A stretch of 64,000 nt of DNA from Pelagivirga sediminicola (lineage in GTDB: Bacteria > Pseudomonadota > Alphaproteobacteria > Rhodobacterales > Rhodobacteraceae): contig NZ_QCYH01000011.1 of the NCBI RefSeq assembly GCF_003072125.1, forward strand, positions 32,036 to 96,035, written 5' to 3'. The stretch's first letter is position 1; the number at the start of each line of letters is the position of its first letter. The position numbers and the translations under genes are program-made. Below are positions 37,393-46,710 of this stretch, piece by piece. The notes beneath the pieces were generated by a model. The model did not search any database. It saw nothing but the letters and a program-made list of their open reading frames with translations, and was not told the DNA's origin.

Positions 37393-38525
37393 GCCTCCAG
37401 ACGGCAGTAAAGCCCCGCGGCAAGCCGCGCGCGTTCCACCAGGCTATCCACGAAAATATGTTCGTTGAGCGTATGCAGATCCCTGCCGCGCACGCCGATG
37501 GAATCCAGCGTCGGCAGGCCCAGAAAGCCGGTGAAATTCCCGTCCGAGCCGCCGCCGGCGGATTTGCCAGTCATCTCGAACCCGATCTCGCCCGCGATGT
37601 CCTGCGCCAGCGACAGCATGGCCATCGTGCCGGGCTGGTCCGGGTCCCACACCGGGCGGGTGACGCCGCGCCGCACCTCGATGGTGATGTCCTCCGAATC
37701 CGAGCGCAGCGCCATCATCTTGCGCACGCCCTCGTCCAGCAGCTCCTGCGTCTTGGCCATGGTCAGCACCTCGGCATCGCAGACGGACGAGACGCAGTTC
37801 ACCCACTGGCCCGCGTTGAACACCCCGACCGAGAAGGTGCAGTCATCGGTGGTCATCCCCTCGATCTGCGCGACCTTCTTGGCCATCTCCGCAATCGCCG
37901 AGCGGCCATCGGCCAGCGCCCAGCCCGCATGGCTGGGCTTGCCCAACGCGCGCAGGTTGAACCGCGCGATCGCATAGCGCCCGATGACCGCGCTCCCATC
38001 AAGGTTCGCGGGTTCGGGCACAAGGATATACTTGTGCCGCTTCGCCTCGCTCTCGATCAGCGCGCGGGTCGAGGGGGTGCCGATCTCCTCGTCGGGGGTA
38101 AACAGGACCGTCACGGGCAGCGGCGTCTCGATGCCCGCATCCTGCAGCTTGCGCAGCGCGTCGAGATAGACGTAATTGCCGCCCTTCATGTCCATGATGC
38201 CGGGGCCATAGCACAAGGCCCCCTCGCGCCGGAACGGCAGCTTGGCCAGCGTGCCGACGGGATGCACCGTGTCCATATGGCCCAGCAGCAGGATCCCCCC
38301 CTGCCCCGCCCGAGGGTGCGGCATCGTCGCGCGCACGCTGTCGCCAAGGCCCATGGTGCCGGGAATACGCTCTACCCGCGCGCCCATGGCGGCCATTTCA
38401 TGCTGGACCAGATCCATCATGCGGTTGACGGCGGCGGCGTCGAAAGTGGGGCTTTCGGTTTCGATCCAGGGCCTCAGCCCGTTCAGCATTTCGTCCGTAA
38501 TAAAAGGCAGATCCAGCGGAGTCAT
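37389..38525 (-). CDS. M20 peptidase, glutamate carboxypeptidase (CPG2)-like
   Basis: Zinc hydrolase of 378 residues. Metal and catalytic features are GHMDTVHPVGTL, the bridging Asp in GPGIMDMKGG, the Glu pair in FTPDEEIGTPS, PEP in LVPEPANLDG, and the final His in LHTLNEHIFVDS. The pattern fits the carboxypeptidase G2 branch, which releases C-terminal glutamate. There is no signal peptide. It sits between a hippurate-hydrolase-type M20 gene (72-base gap) and ggt (overlap), so glutamate-containing conjugates are a likely shared substrate class. Confidence 0.88.
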   Translation of the reverse strand: MTPLDLPFITDEMLNGLRPWIETESPTFDAAAVNRMMDLVQHEMAAMGARVERIPGTMGLGDSVRATMPHPRAGQGGILLLGHMDTVHPVGTLAKLPFRREGALCYGPGIMDMKGGNYVYLDALRKLQDAGIETPLPVTVLFTPDEEIGTPSTRALIESEAKRHKYILVPEPANLDGSAVIGRYAIARFNLRALGKPSHAGWALADGRSAIAEMAKKVAQIEGMTTDDCTFSVGVFNAGQWVNCVSSVCDAEVLTMAKTQELLDEGVRKMMALRSDSEDITIEVRRGVTRPVWDPDQPGTMAMLSLAQDIAGEIGFEMTGKSAGGGSDGNFTGFLGLPTLDSIGVRGRDLHTLNEHIFVDSLVERARLAAGLYCRLEA

Positions 38526-38597
38526 GGCAGAGTATTCCTGTTCGTTGCAGGCCCCCGGCGCGGGGGGCGGTCAGTAGCGGTGAGTTCGGAAAGGGCC

Positions 38598-39773
38598 TCA
38601 GCCCTGCCCGCCCTTGGGCAGCCGCGTCTCGATCAGGCGCGCATAGATCGAGGCGCCGATGGGCAGGATCGCGTCATCCAGAACAAAGGCCGGATTGTGC
38701 AGCGGGATGCCCCCGGCATGCCCGACGCGGCAATAGGCGCCCGGCACGACCTTCAGCATGTCGGCGAAATCCTCGGACCCCGTCGCCTGATCGCTGCACT
38801 CGGCGGCCATGTCCGGCCCGACAATCTCGGCCGCGGCGGCAACATAGGCGGTGGACAGCTCCGGATCGTTCATCAGAACGTCAAAGACATTGCGCAGCTT
38901 TGCCGTGATCTCGACCCCGTAGGCCTGCCCCATGCCGGCGCACAGATCCTTGATGCGCTGGTCCGCCAGCTCGGCCATGTCGTCGTGGAAATAGCGCACG
39001 GTGCCGCTGATCGTGGCCGAATCCGGCACCACGTTATAGGCCGATCCCGCGTTGAACGTCGTCACCGACAGGACCACCGGCTTGGTCGGGGCGACATTGC
39101 GGCTGACCACGGACTGAAGCTGCTGCACAAGGCTGGTCCCGATGACGATGGGATCGCGCGACTGGTGCGGCATCGCCGCATGGCTGCCCTTGCCCTTGAT
39201 CGTGATGTCAAAGAACGTGGCGCCCGCCATCGCCGGGCCGGGGGTGACGCGGACGGTGCCCGGCTCGGCGTTGGGATCGTTGTGCATGCCGTAGATCTCG
39301 TCGCAGGGAAACTGCTCGAAGAGGCCATCCGCGATCATCCGGCGCGCGCCGCCCAGCCCCTCTTCGGCGGGCTGAAAGATCAGCACGGCGGTGCCGTCGA
39401 ATTCGCGCGTCTGCGCCAGATAGCGCGCGGCGCCCAGCAGCATGGTGGTGTGGCCGTCATGGCCGCAGGCATGCATGCGGCCCGGATTGGTCGAGGCATA
39501 GGCCACACCCGACGCCTCCTCGATCGGCAGCGCGTCCATGTCCGCGCGCAGCCCGATGCGGCGATTGCCGCCGCCCTTGCCCTTGATGATGCCGACAACG
39601 CCGGTGCCGCCAAGGCCCTGATGCACCTCGTCGACGCCGTATTCCTTCAGCTTTTCGGCGACGATGCCCGAGGTGCGGACCTCCTCGAAGCCCAGTTCGG
39701 GATGCGCGTGGAAATCGTGGCGGATCGCGGTCAGGTCATCGGCGAAAGCCTGAATTTGCGGAATGATGCTCAT
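38598..39773 (-). CDS. M20 aminoacylase / hippurate hydrolase-like amidohydrolase
   Basis: Zinc hydrolase of 391 residues of the M20D group. FHAHPELGFEEVRTSGIVAE opens the protein. The metal ligand motif is MHACGHDGHTTMLLGAARYL, with the Cys that bridges metals in this group, then QPAEEGLGGARRM and GMHNDPNAEPGT, and the final His is in HAGGIPLHNPAFVLDD. Members split N-acyl amino acids or indole-amino-acid conjugates. It lies 15 bases after the fused dpp3 ATPase gene, in the same operon. Confidence 0.92.
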   Translation of the reverse strand: MSIIPQIQAFADDLTAIRHDFHAHPELGFEEVRTSGIVAEKLKEYGVDEVHQGLGGTGVVGIIKGKGGGNRRIGLRADMDALPIEEASGVAYASTNPGRMHACGHDGHTTMLLGAARYLAQTREFDGTAVLIFQPAEEGLGGARRMIADGLFEQFPCDEIYGMHNDPNAEPGTVRVTPGPAMAGATFFDITIKGKGSHAAMPHQSRDPIVIGTSLVQQLQSVVSRNVAPTKPVVLSVTTFNAGSAYNVVPDSATISGTVRYFHDDMAELADQRIKDLCAGMGQAYGVEITAKLRNVFDVLMNDPELSTAYVAAAAEIVGPDMAAECSDQATGSEDFADMLKVVPGAYCRVGHAGGIPLHNPAFVLDDAILPIGASIYARLIETRLPKGGQG

Positions 39774-39788
39774 GGCGGGGGGTTCCTT

Positions 39789-41456
39789 CTAGGCGGTGGC
39801 GCTGTCCAGCGCGCGGAAATTGGCAAAGTCCCAGTGACGGCCCGGCGCCGCCTCGATCAGGGCGCGGGTATAGTCGTGCGCGGGGTCCGCCAGCACCGAG
39901 CCGGCGGGGCCATACTCCACCACGCGGCCCTTCTGCATGACCAGCACATCGTCGCAGATCTGCGCGGCGACGCGCAGATCATGGGTGATGAACAGCATGG
40001 CGATGCCGAACTTGGCCTGCACATCGTCCAGCAGGTCCATCACCTGCGCCTGAACGCTGACATCGAGGGCCGAGACAGCCTCGTCCGCGACCAGCAGATC
40101 GGGCTTCATCGCCACGGCGCGCGCAATCGCGATGCGCTGGCGCTGGCCGCCCGAAAACTGGTGCGGATAACGGCCAAGCGCATCCTTGGGCAGCTCGACC
40201 AGCTCCAGCAGATCGGCGGCATGGTCCATCGCCTCGGCCCGCGGCGTGCCGAAATTGATCGGCCCCTCGCAGAGGCTCTGCGCGATGGTCCAGCGCGGGT
40301 TGAGCGAGCGGTAGGGATCCTGAAACACGATCTGCAAATGGCGGCGATGCGGCTGCATCTTGCGGCGGCCCAGCGTGGCGATCTCGGCGCCCGAGACGTT
40401 GATCTGCCCCGCCGTCGGATCGATCAGGCGCATGACGCAGCGCGCGACGGTGGATTTGCCCGAACCGCTTTCGCCCACGATGCCAAGGGTCCGCCCCGGC
40501 GCGATGGTGAAGCTCACGTCCTGCGCCGCCTTCACGCCCTCTTTCTTGCGCAAAAAACCGCCCTGCGGATAGGTCATGTCCAGCCCCGTCACCTTGACGG
40601 TGTCCTTGGCCGATTTCGCCTCGCGCGGCGGGCGCGGCTTGAGGTTGGGAACCGCCATCAGCAGCTTGCGGGTATAGTCCTGCTTCGGATTGGTCAGCAG
40701 CTCGCGGATCGGCGCGCTTTCGACGATATGGCCCCGCTGCATGACGCTGACCGTGTCGGCGATCTCGGCGACGACGCCCATGTCATGCGTGATGAACAGC
40801 ACCGCGGTGCCCTGCCGCTCCTGCATCTCGGCGATCAGGCGCAGGATCTGCAGCTGCGTGGTGACGTCCAGCGCCGTCGTCGGCTCGTCCGCGATCAGCA
40901 GATCGGGGTCCAGGATCAGCGCCATCGCGATCATGATCCGCTGCCGCTGCCCACCCGAAAGCTGATGCGGAAAGGCCGAATAGATGCGCTGCACATCGGG
41001 CAGATGGACCTGCTCCATCATGTCGAGCGTGCGCTTTTTCGCCTCGGCGCGGGACAGATCGGTGTGCATGTTCAGCACCTCCTCGATCTGTTCGCCGACG
41101 CGCAGCACCGGGTTGAGCGCCGTCATCGGCTCCTGAAAGATCATCGAGATGCGGCGCGCGCGCAGGGCGCGCATCTGCGCATGGGTGGCGCTGGTGATCT
41201 CGAAATCCTCCAGCTGGATCGACCCGCCGGTGATCTCCAGCGCGTCCTTGGGAAGAAGGCCCATGGCCGCAAGCGACGTGACCGACTTGCCCGATCCGCT
41301 TTCGCCGACAAGGCAATGCGTCTCGCCCGCGCGGATCTGCAGGTTGATGCCGTTCAGCACCGGCGCCGCGTCCTTCACCCCTTTCAGGCTGACCGACAGA
41401 TCGCGAACCTTCAGGACGCTGGCCGCGTCCGCGAAATCTCTGGACTTGAACTCCAT
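39789..41456 (-). CDS. Peptide ABC transporter ATPase, two domains fused (dpp3)
   Basis: A 555-residue fusion of two ATPase domains, the same architecture as the dpp1 ATPase. The first half has [20 protein letters not shown] and [15 protein letters not shown]; the second has [20 protein letters not shown] and [15 protein letters not shown] with [11 protein letters not shown]. Each half has its switch-His segment FITHDMGV or FITHDLRVA. It lies one base from the permease gene upstream. It energises the dpp3 importer. Confidence 0.93.
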   Translation of the reverse strand: MEFKSRDFADAASVLKVRDLSVSLKGVKDAAPVLNGINLQIRAGETHCLVGESGSGKSVTSLAAMGLLPKDALEITGGSIQLEDFEITSATHAQMRALRARRISMIFQEPMTALNPVLRVGEQIEEVLNMHTDLSRAEAKKRTLDMMEQVHLPDVQRIYSAFPHQLSGGQRQRIMIAMALILDPDLLIADEPTTALDVTTQLQILRLIAEMQERQGTAVLFITHDMGVVAEIADTVSVMQRGHIVESAPIRELLTNPKQDYTRKLLMAVPNLKPRPPREAKSAKDTVKVTGLDMTYPQGGFLRKKEGVKAAQDVSFTIAPGRTLGIVGESGSGKSTVARCVMRLIDPTAGQINVSGAEIATLGRRKMQPHRRHLQIVFQDPYRSLNPRWTIAQSLCEGPINFGTPRAEAMDHAADLLELVELPKDALGRYPHQFSGGQRQRIAIARAVAMKPDLLVADEAVSALDVSVQAQVMDLLDDVQAKFGIAMLFITHDLRVAAQICDDVLVMQKGRVVEYGPAGSVLADPAHDYTRALIEAAPGRHWDFANFRALDSATA

Positions 41457-41457
41457 G

Positions 41458-42345
41458 TCAGCCCTCCCGTTTCTTCAGGCGCGGATCCAGCATGTCGCGC
41501 GCGGTGTCGCCCAGAAGGTTGATCGCCAGAATGCACAAGGACAGCAGCAGTCCGGGCCAGAAGATCAGCCCCGGCTTGATCTGGAAATAGGTGCGCCCCT
41601 CGGCCATGATGTTGCCCCATGTCGGGATCTCGGTGGACACGCCCGCGCCAAGGAAGGACAGGATCGCCTCCAGCAGGATCGCCGAGGCGCAGATATAGGT
41701 GCCCTGCACGATCAGCGGCGCGAAGGTGTTGGGCATCAGGTGCCGCAGCAGGATCTTCGGCATCGACGATCCCAGCGCGATCGCCGCCTCCACATAAGGC
41801 TCCTCCCGCGCCGACAGCACGACCGACCGCACCAGCCGCACGACGCGCGGGATCTCGGGGATCGTGATCGCCATGATGACCGAGGTCAGGCTGGGCCCGT
41901 TCAGCGCCACCAGCGCGATCGCCAGCAGGATCGCCGGCATCGCCATCAGGCTGTCCATGATGCGCATGATGATGCTGTCGGCGATGCGGAAGAACCCCGC
42001 GACCAGCCCGATCAGCAGCCCGATGATGACACTCACCAGCGCCGCGCCCACACCGATCAGCAGCGATATGCGCCCGCCGGTCATCACCCGGCTGAACGTG
42101 TCGCGCCCGAACTGGTCGGTGCCCAGCAGGAAATCATCCGTCGGCGGGCTGAGCCGCGCGGATGAATTCATCTTGAGCGGATCGAACGGCACGTAAAGCG
42201 GCGCCAGGATCGAGGCCAGCACGATGGCGATCAAAAGCGCCGCGGCGATCATCGGACCGATCCCGATCCGCGCCCCCGCGGGCAGCGAGAACACGCCGGT
42301 GAGCACTTGAAAGGCGCTGTGCCGTGATTGAGGTGCGTCTGTCAT
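41458..42345 (-). CDS. Peptide ABC transporter permease, DppC/OppC type
   Basis: Inner-membrane permease of 295 residues. The ATG ending at 42345 is one base after the stop of the DppB gene; upstream extension of the frame lies within that gene. The hallmark LLGTDQFGRDTFSRVMTGGR is present. The EAA loop is EPYVEAAIALGSSMPKILLR, and the end is ILAINLLGDTARDMLDPRLK. It forms the dpp3 channel with the DppB-type subunit. Confidence 0.92.
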   Translation of the reverse strand: MTDAPQSRHSAFQVLTGVFSLPAGARIGIGPMIAAALLIAIVLASILAPLYVPFDPLKMNSSARLSPPTDDFLLGTDQFGRDTFSRVMTGGRISLLIGVGAALVSVIIGLLIGLVAGFFRIADSIIMRIMDSLMAMPAILLAIALVALNGPSLTSVIMAITIPEIPRVVRLVRSVVLSAREEPYVEAAIALGSSMPKILLRHLMPNTFAPLIVQGTYICASAILLEAILSFLGAGVSTEIPTWGNIMAEGRTYFQIKPGLIFWPGLLLSLCILAINLLGDTARDMLDPRLKKREG

Positions 42346-42346
42346 G

Positions 42347-43288
42347 TCAGTACCGGATCCTTGGATCGAAGAAGGAATATGAGATATCCACGAGGAGGTT
42401 GACGAAAACATAGATGCCCGCCGTCAGCAGGATCATCGCCTGGATCACCGGATAATCGCGCGCCAGGATCGCATCGACCGTCAGCCGCCCGATACCGGGG
42501 ATGTTGAACACGCTTTCCGTCACCACCACGCCCGAAATCAGCAGCGCAAAGCCGGTGCCGATGATCGTCAGGATCGGCACCGCGGCGTTGCGCAGCGCAT
42601 GGCGGAACAGCAGGGTGTTTTCGCGCACGCCCTTGGCGCGGGCGGTGCGGATGTAATCCTCGCCCAGCACCTCCAGCATGGAGGCGCGCGTCATCCGCGC
42701 GATCAGCGCGATATAGATCGTCGCCAGCGTCAGCGACGGCAGGATCGCCCGGCTGAAGAACGCGCCCAGCCCCTCGGACGGGTCCTTATAACCCTGCACC
42801 GGCACCCAGCGCAGGTCGATCGCAAAGATCTGGATCAGGATATAGCCGATCACGAAGACCGGGACCGAAAAGCCCAGCACCGAAAACGCCATCACCAGAA
42901 AATCCACCCAGGTGCGGTGGCGCCATGCGGCGATCACGCCCATCGGCACGGCCAGCGCGACCGAGATCACGATGGTCATCAGCGCAATGTTGATCGTCGG
43001 CCCCAGCCGCGAGGCGACCATGCCGGAAACGGGCGTGTTGGACAAAAGCGACGTGCCCATGTCCCCGCGCAAAAGCTGCCCGATCCAGGTAAAGAACTGA
43101 ACCAGCAGCGGATCATTCAGGCCCAGCCGGTCGCGGATGCGCTCGATCTGCGCGGGCGTCGCGGCATCGCCGGCCAGAATCGCGGCGGGATCGCCCGGCG
43201 TCAGGCGCAAAAGAAGAAACACGAAGATAGCAACGATCACCATCACGGGAATTGTGGCCAGCACGCGCTTCAGGATGTAGACGAACAT
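42347..43288 (-). CDS. Peptide ABC transporter permease, DppB/OppB type
   Basis: Inner-membrane permease of 313 residues. The ATG ending at 43288 gives MFVYILKRVLATIPVMVIVA, the standard DppB start; the longer reading adds a polar, Arg-rich stretch without precedent. LTPGDPAAILAGDAATPAQI is the conserved periplasmic block. The EAA loop is DYIRTARAKGVRENTLLFRH, and the end is VDISYSFFDPRIRY. It follows the binding-protein gene by 94 bases. Confidence 0.93.
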   Translation of the reverse strand: MFVYILKRVLATIPVMVIVAIFVFLLLRLTPGDPAAILAGDAATPAQIERIRDRLGLNDPLLVQFFTWIGQLLRGDMGTSLLSNTPVSGMVASRLGPTINIALMTIVISVALAVPMGVIAAWRHRTWVDFLVMAFSVLGFSVPVFVIGYILIQIFAIDLRWVPVQGYKDPSEGLGAFFSRAILPSLTLATIYIALIARMTRASMLEVLGEDYIRTARAKGVRENTLLFRHALRNAAVPILTIIGTGFALLISGVVVTESVFNIPGIGRLTVDAILARDYPVIQAMILLTAGIYVFVNLLVDISYSFFDPRIRY

Positions 43289-43382
43289 GCTCTGAGGGTC
43301 CTTGTTGTTGATCGCGGCAAGGGGCGCGCGGGCGCGCAGGAGGGACAGGGAGCGCGCCACCCGCGCGCTCCCTGCTGATGGA

Positions 43383-44993
43383 TCACTCCATCTTTTTCGT
43401 CACGTTCCAGAACACCGGGACCGGCGAGGGCAGGATATTCTCGATCGCGGTCCGGCGCGCCTGCGGCGTGATGTATTCGCCCAGCATGATGTAGTTCACG
43501 TTGTCCATGACATGCTTCTGGATCTCGACCGCCACTTCCTTGCGGGTGGCATCGTCGGTGGCGGCGATGAAATCGGCGCGCAGCTCTTCGATCTTGGGAT
43601 CGTCGGGCCATCCGAACCATGCATCATCGCCGCGGCCGTTCACCATGACGTTGATCAGCGGATCGGAAATCTCCGGCACCATCCAGTTGGTAAAGAAGAT
43701 GTGCCAGCCGCCTTCGTCCACCGGGCCCTGGTTGGGGCGACGCTGCACGACCGATTGCCAGTCCATCGACTGCATGTCGACGGTAAAGCCCGCCTCGCGC
43801 AGCGCCTGCGCCGCGACGACCGGCTGATTGACCAGCGTGACCACATCGGTCGGCGCCATCAGCACGATGGGCGTGCCGTCATACCCGGCCTCTTCCAGCA
43901 GGGCCTTGGCCTTCTCGATATTGGCACCGCCCGTCAGCAGCTCGGAATCCGCCTCGTCGCCCAGGGGTGTCGAGCAGCCGAAGATCGCGCCGCAGACGTT
44001 GTAGTATTCCTCGCTGCCCTGCATCGTCTCCAGCACGGATTTCTGGTCCAGCGCGGCCATCGCGGCCTGACGCACCAGCTTGTTGTCGAATGGGGGCTGC
44101 ATGTGGTTCGGGCGCCCGATGGTGACATAGCCCAGCTTGTCGCGCGTCTCGACCACGACGTCGGGATTGGATTCCATCAGCGGAATCAGGTCCATCTGCG
44201 ACATCTCGATATAGTCGATCTCGCCCGCGCCAAGCGCGTTCACCGCCGTCACCGCGTCCGGCATCGCCGTCCAGATCACCTTGTCGACATTGACCACCTT
44301 GCCGCCGGCCATCCACGAGGCAGGCTCGTCGCGCGGGACGTATTCGTCGAACTTCTCATAGGTCACCGAAACGCCCGGCTCGTATTCGTCCGTGTTGAAC
44401 ACGAACGGGCCCGAGCCGATATATTCCGTGATCGTCTCATCGGGCGAGGTCGCGGCAATGCGCGCGGGCATGATGAAGGGCGGCACCGCCGATTGCTTGG
44501 AAATGACGTCCAGCATCGGGCCGAACGGCTCGGACAGGGTCCAGACGATCGTCTTGTCATCCGTGGCCTCAAGGCTCTCGGTGACGTCAAAGATCAGCTG
44601 GCCGCCCGAATCCCGATCGCCCCAGCGCTTGAGCGAGGCAACCACGTCCTCGCCGGTCACCGGCGCGCCGTCATGAAAGGTCAGCCCGTCGCGCAGCGTG
44701 AAGGTATAGACCAGATTGTCGTCCGAGATTTCCCAGTCGGCCATCTGCGGCTGCGGCGTGAACGTGTCGTCAACTGCCGTCAGCACGTCATAGACCATGT
44801 AGCCATGATCGCGCGTGATATGCGCCGTGGTGATGATCGGGTCCAGCACGCGCAGCGGCGAGTGCATCACCGCGGTGATGACGTTTTCCTTTTCCTGCGC
44901 GCTCATCGCGCCCGGCACCAGCATGGCGGTCCCCGCCAGCAGCGCGGCGGCAAGCCCGCTTGGGTTCTTCGTCAGGTTTCTCAAACTTAGCAT
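43383..44993 (-). CDS. Peptide ABC transporter substrate-binding protein (SBP_bac_5)
   Basis: Periplasmic binding protein of 536 residues. The ATG ending at 44993 follows a GGGAGAGAG site and gives a signal peptide (MLSLRNLTKNPSGLAAALLA, cut after AMSA). The frame is open for 37 codons upstream without a plausible signal. The block YTFTLRDGLTFHDGAPVTGE identifies the DppA/OppA family. Cys residues at NVCGAIFGCSTP could pair in the periplasm. It lies 61 bases after the MlrC-type gene. The enzymes around it point to N-acyl or gamma-glutamyl peptides as ligands (inference). Confidence 0.92.
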   Translation of the reverse strand: MLSLRNLTKNPSGLAAALLAGTAMLVPGAMSAQEKENVITAVMHSPLRVLDPIITTAHITRDHGYMVYDVLTAVDDTFTPQPQMADWEISDDNLVYTFTLRDGLTFHDGAPVTGEDVVASLKRWGDRDSGGQLIFDVTESLEATDDKTIVWTLSEPFGPMLDVISKQSAVPPFIMPARIAATSPDETITEYIGSGPFVFNTDEYEPGVSVTYEKFDEYVPRDEPASWMAGGKVVNVDKVIWTAMPDAVTAVNALGAGEIDYIEMSQMDLIPLMESNPDVVVETRDKLGYVTIGRPNHMQPPFDNKLVRQAAMAALDQKSVLETMQGSEEYYNVCGAIFGCSTPLGDEADSELLTGGANIEKAKALLEEAGYDGTPIVLMAPTDVVTLVNQPVVAAQALREAGFTVDMQSMDWQSVVQRRPNQGPVDEGGWHIFFTNWMVPEISDPLINVMVNGRGDDAWFGWPDDPKIEELRADFIAATDDATRKEVAVEIQKHVMDNVNYIMLGEYITPQARRTAIENILPSPVPVFWNVTKKME

Positions 44994-45054
44994 GTCTTTC
45001 TCTCTCCCTTGTTGGTCTGGTTTGTTCTTCGTGCCATGCGGCACCGCCGCGGCG

Positions 45055-46581
45055 TCAGGCCCCGGCGCGCTGCCTTGAAGGCTCCGCGTCAAAGGCGAGG
45101 CCATTCGGAAACAGCCGCAGCCCCTGCCGCAGCCGCGTGAACGGCAGGTCCGCCGGGCTCAGCGGCATCGGCCCCGGCGCGCAGGCCACGAGGATGGCGC
45201 GCGCGATGGGCGCGAAATCGGCCCGGAAATGAGTCGAGCTCTTGACGACGATCATGTCCTGATCTTCGGGCGAAATCCCGACAAAGCGGAACAGCTCGCG
45301 GTCGGCCATCTGCGCGATGCGGCTGCTGACCGCCACGCGCACGCCGCCGATCCGCAGGGCCGCAGACGGGCCCAGATCCATATGCGTGCCGCCGTAATAC
45401 GGCCCCGTCGCGCGCAGTCTGCCATCCGACAGCCCCTCGACAACGGCCTCCACCTCGACCGGCGCATCGTAGGGCAGGCTGGGATGACTGCCGAGGGTAA
45501 AGCGCCCCGTCGCGCCCGCGCCCAAATCATGCGCCTTTCGCGCGGTGGCGGGATCCACGATCAGACCGATGGCCGCGTTCTGCGCGTCCGCCTCGATCAG
45601 CGCGCGCAGCATTCCCGTCGTTGCCGAAACGCCGCCCGCGCCGGGATTGTCCTGCGTATCGGCAATCACCACCGGCCCGCGCCCCGCCCCGGCGGCAAGG
45701 CGCCGCGCCTCGGCCACCGCATCCGCGGGGCCATAGCTGCGATTGTCGAACTCGGATTCCGCGGCCTCGTAAGCGGCGGCGATGCTACCGGCCGCGCGGT
45801 CCGCCGCCGCCTGCGTTTCGCCGTAAGCGATGGCCACCGGCCCGCAATCGGGAATGTCCGCCGCCGGAAACCCCATGAAGAGCGAGACGGACAGCACGTC
45901 GCCCCCCTCCGCCGCCGCAAGCCCGGCATAAAGCGCGCGGCCCGGCGCCGTGTCCGTGGACTGAAACGGGATCGGCACCAGATAGGACATCCGGCGATAT
46001 GCCTTGGCGGGGCGCGTCCCGCTTTGCATGATCCGGTGGAGCAGCCGCGCGGCGGCCGCGCCCGTATCGGCCATGTCGACATGCGGATAGGTGCGAAACC
46101 CGACCAGCGCATCGACGGTCTCCACGAACTCGGCCGAGATGTTGCCATGCAGATCCAGCGCCGCGACAATCGGAACCTCCGGCCCCACGACTTCGCGCAC
46201 GCGCCGCGCGATCTCGCCCTCGCCATCGTCGATATGTTCGGCCACCATCGCGCCGTGCAGGTCCAGGAAAACGCCGTCCAGCGGCCCGGCCTCGGCGATG
46301 CGCGTCACGATCTCGCCCGCAATCGTCTCGAACGCGTCCCGCGTCACATGCGCCGACGGGATCGCGCCGGCCCACAGCGTCGGAACGATGTCCCAGCCCT
46401 CGGCCTGCGCCGCCTTGAGCGCGCCGCAAATGCCCAGATTGACCTCGCGCGCCGCCTCGATCAGGGCGCTGCCGCGCGTCATCGGGATGTATCCACCGCC
46501 CAGATGGAACGCGTCCAACCCCGCCCTGTCAGGAGCGAAGGTATTGGTTTCGTGCAAAAATCCCGCAAGCGCGACCTTCAT
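45055..46581 (-). CDS. M81 family metallopeptidase, MlrC-like
   Basis: A 508-residue protein of the M81/DUF1485 family, whose known member MlrC of Sphingomonas opens linear peptides during microcystin breakdown. MKVALAGFLHETNTFAPDRA is the family start. The zinc-region blocks are FLDLHGAMVAEHIDDGEGEI, ALDLHGNISAEFVETVDALV and FRTYPHVDMADTG, and VIADTQDNPGAGGVSATTGM marks the second domain. I use the ATG ending at 46581 rather than the GTG two codons earlier. It is the first gene of the dpp3 operon and diverges from an IclR regulator. Microcystin itself is not implied; many Rhodobacteraceae carry such genes. Confidence 0.88.
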   Translation of the reverse strand: MKVALAGFLHETNTFAPDRAGLDAFHLGGGYIPMTRGSALIEAAREVNLGICGALKAAQAEGWDIVPTLWAGAIPSAHVTRDAFETIAGEIVTRIAEAGPLDGVFLDLHGAMVAEHIDDGEGEIARRVREVVGPEVPIVAALDLHGNISAEFVETVDALVGFRTYPHVDMADTGAAAARLLHRIMQSGTRPAKAYRRMSYLVPIPFQSTDTAPGRALYAGLAAAEGGDVLSVSLFMGFPAADIPDCGPVAIAYGETQAAADRAAGSIAAAYEAAESEFDNRSYGPADAVAEARRLAAGAGRGPVVIADTQDNPGAGGVSATTGMLRALIEADAQNAAIGLIVDPATARKAHDLGAGATGRFTLGSHPSLPYDAPVEVEAVVEGLSDGRLRATGPYYGGTHMDLGPSAALRIGGVRVAVSSRIAQMADRELFRFVGISPEDQDMIVVKSSTHFRADFAPIARAILVACAPGPMPLSPADLPFTRLRQGLRLFPNGLAFDAEPSRQRAGA

Positions 46582-46632
46582 TCCCACCCCAATTTTACCG
46601 CGTCATTCCGCGACGACACCGTGTTTTCGAAA

Positions 46633-46660
46633 TTGCATCGACAGGCGATACAGTTATATT
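46633..46660 (+). promoter_or_regulatory. Probable sigma-70-type promoter of the iclR gene
   Basis: TTGCAT at 46633-46638 and TATATT at 46655-46660 are 16 bases apart, in an AT-rich patch 50 bases before the iclR-type ATG. The divergent mlrC-type promoter should lie in the same spacer, so the regulator could control both. Confidence 0.45.
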
Positions 46661-46710
46661 GAAAATCAGCTTAGGTCGCGGATTACGGATTCGTCAATAG
46701 AGAGAATTTC

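Noticed and set aside
36909..41522. 1537-residue open frame on the plus strand
   Set aside because: It lies wholly opposite five well-supported minus-strand genes (ggt, two M20 genes, ATPase). Its composition (Arg, His, Gln, Gly, Pro) is that of a GC-rich antisense shadow, with no domain.
45055..46581. True microcystin-degrading gene mlrC
   Set aside because: mlrA, mlrB and mlrD are absent. The M81 family is broad in this bacterial family, so only MlrC-like is justified.
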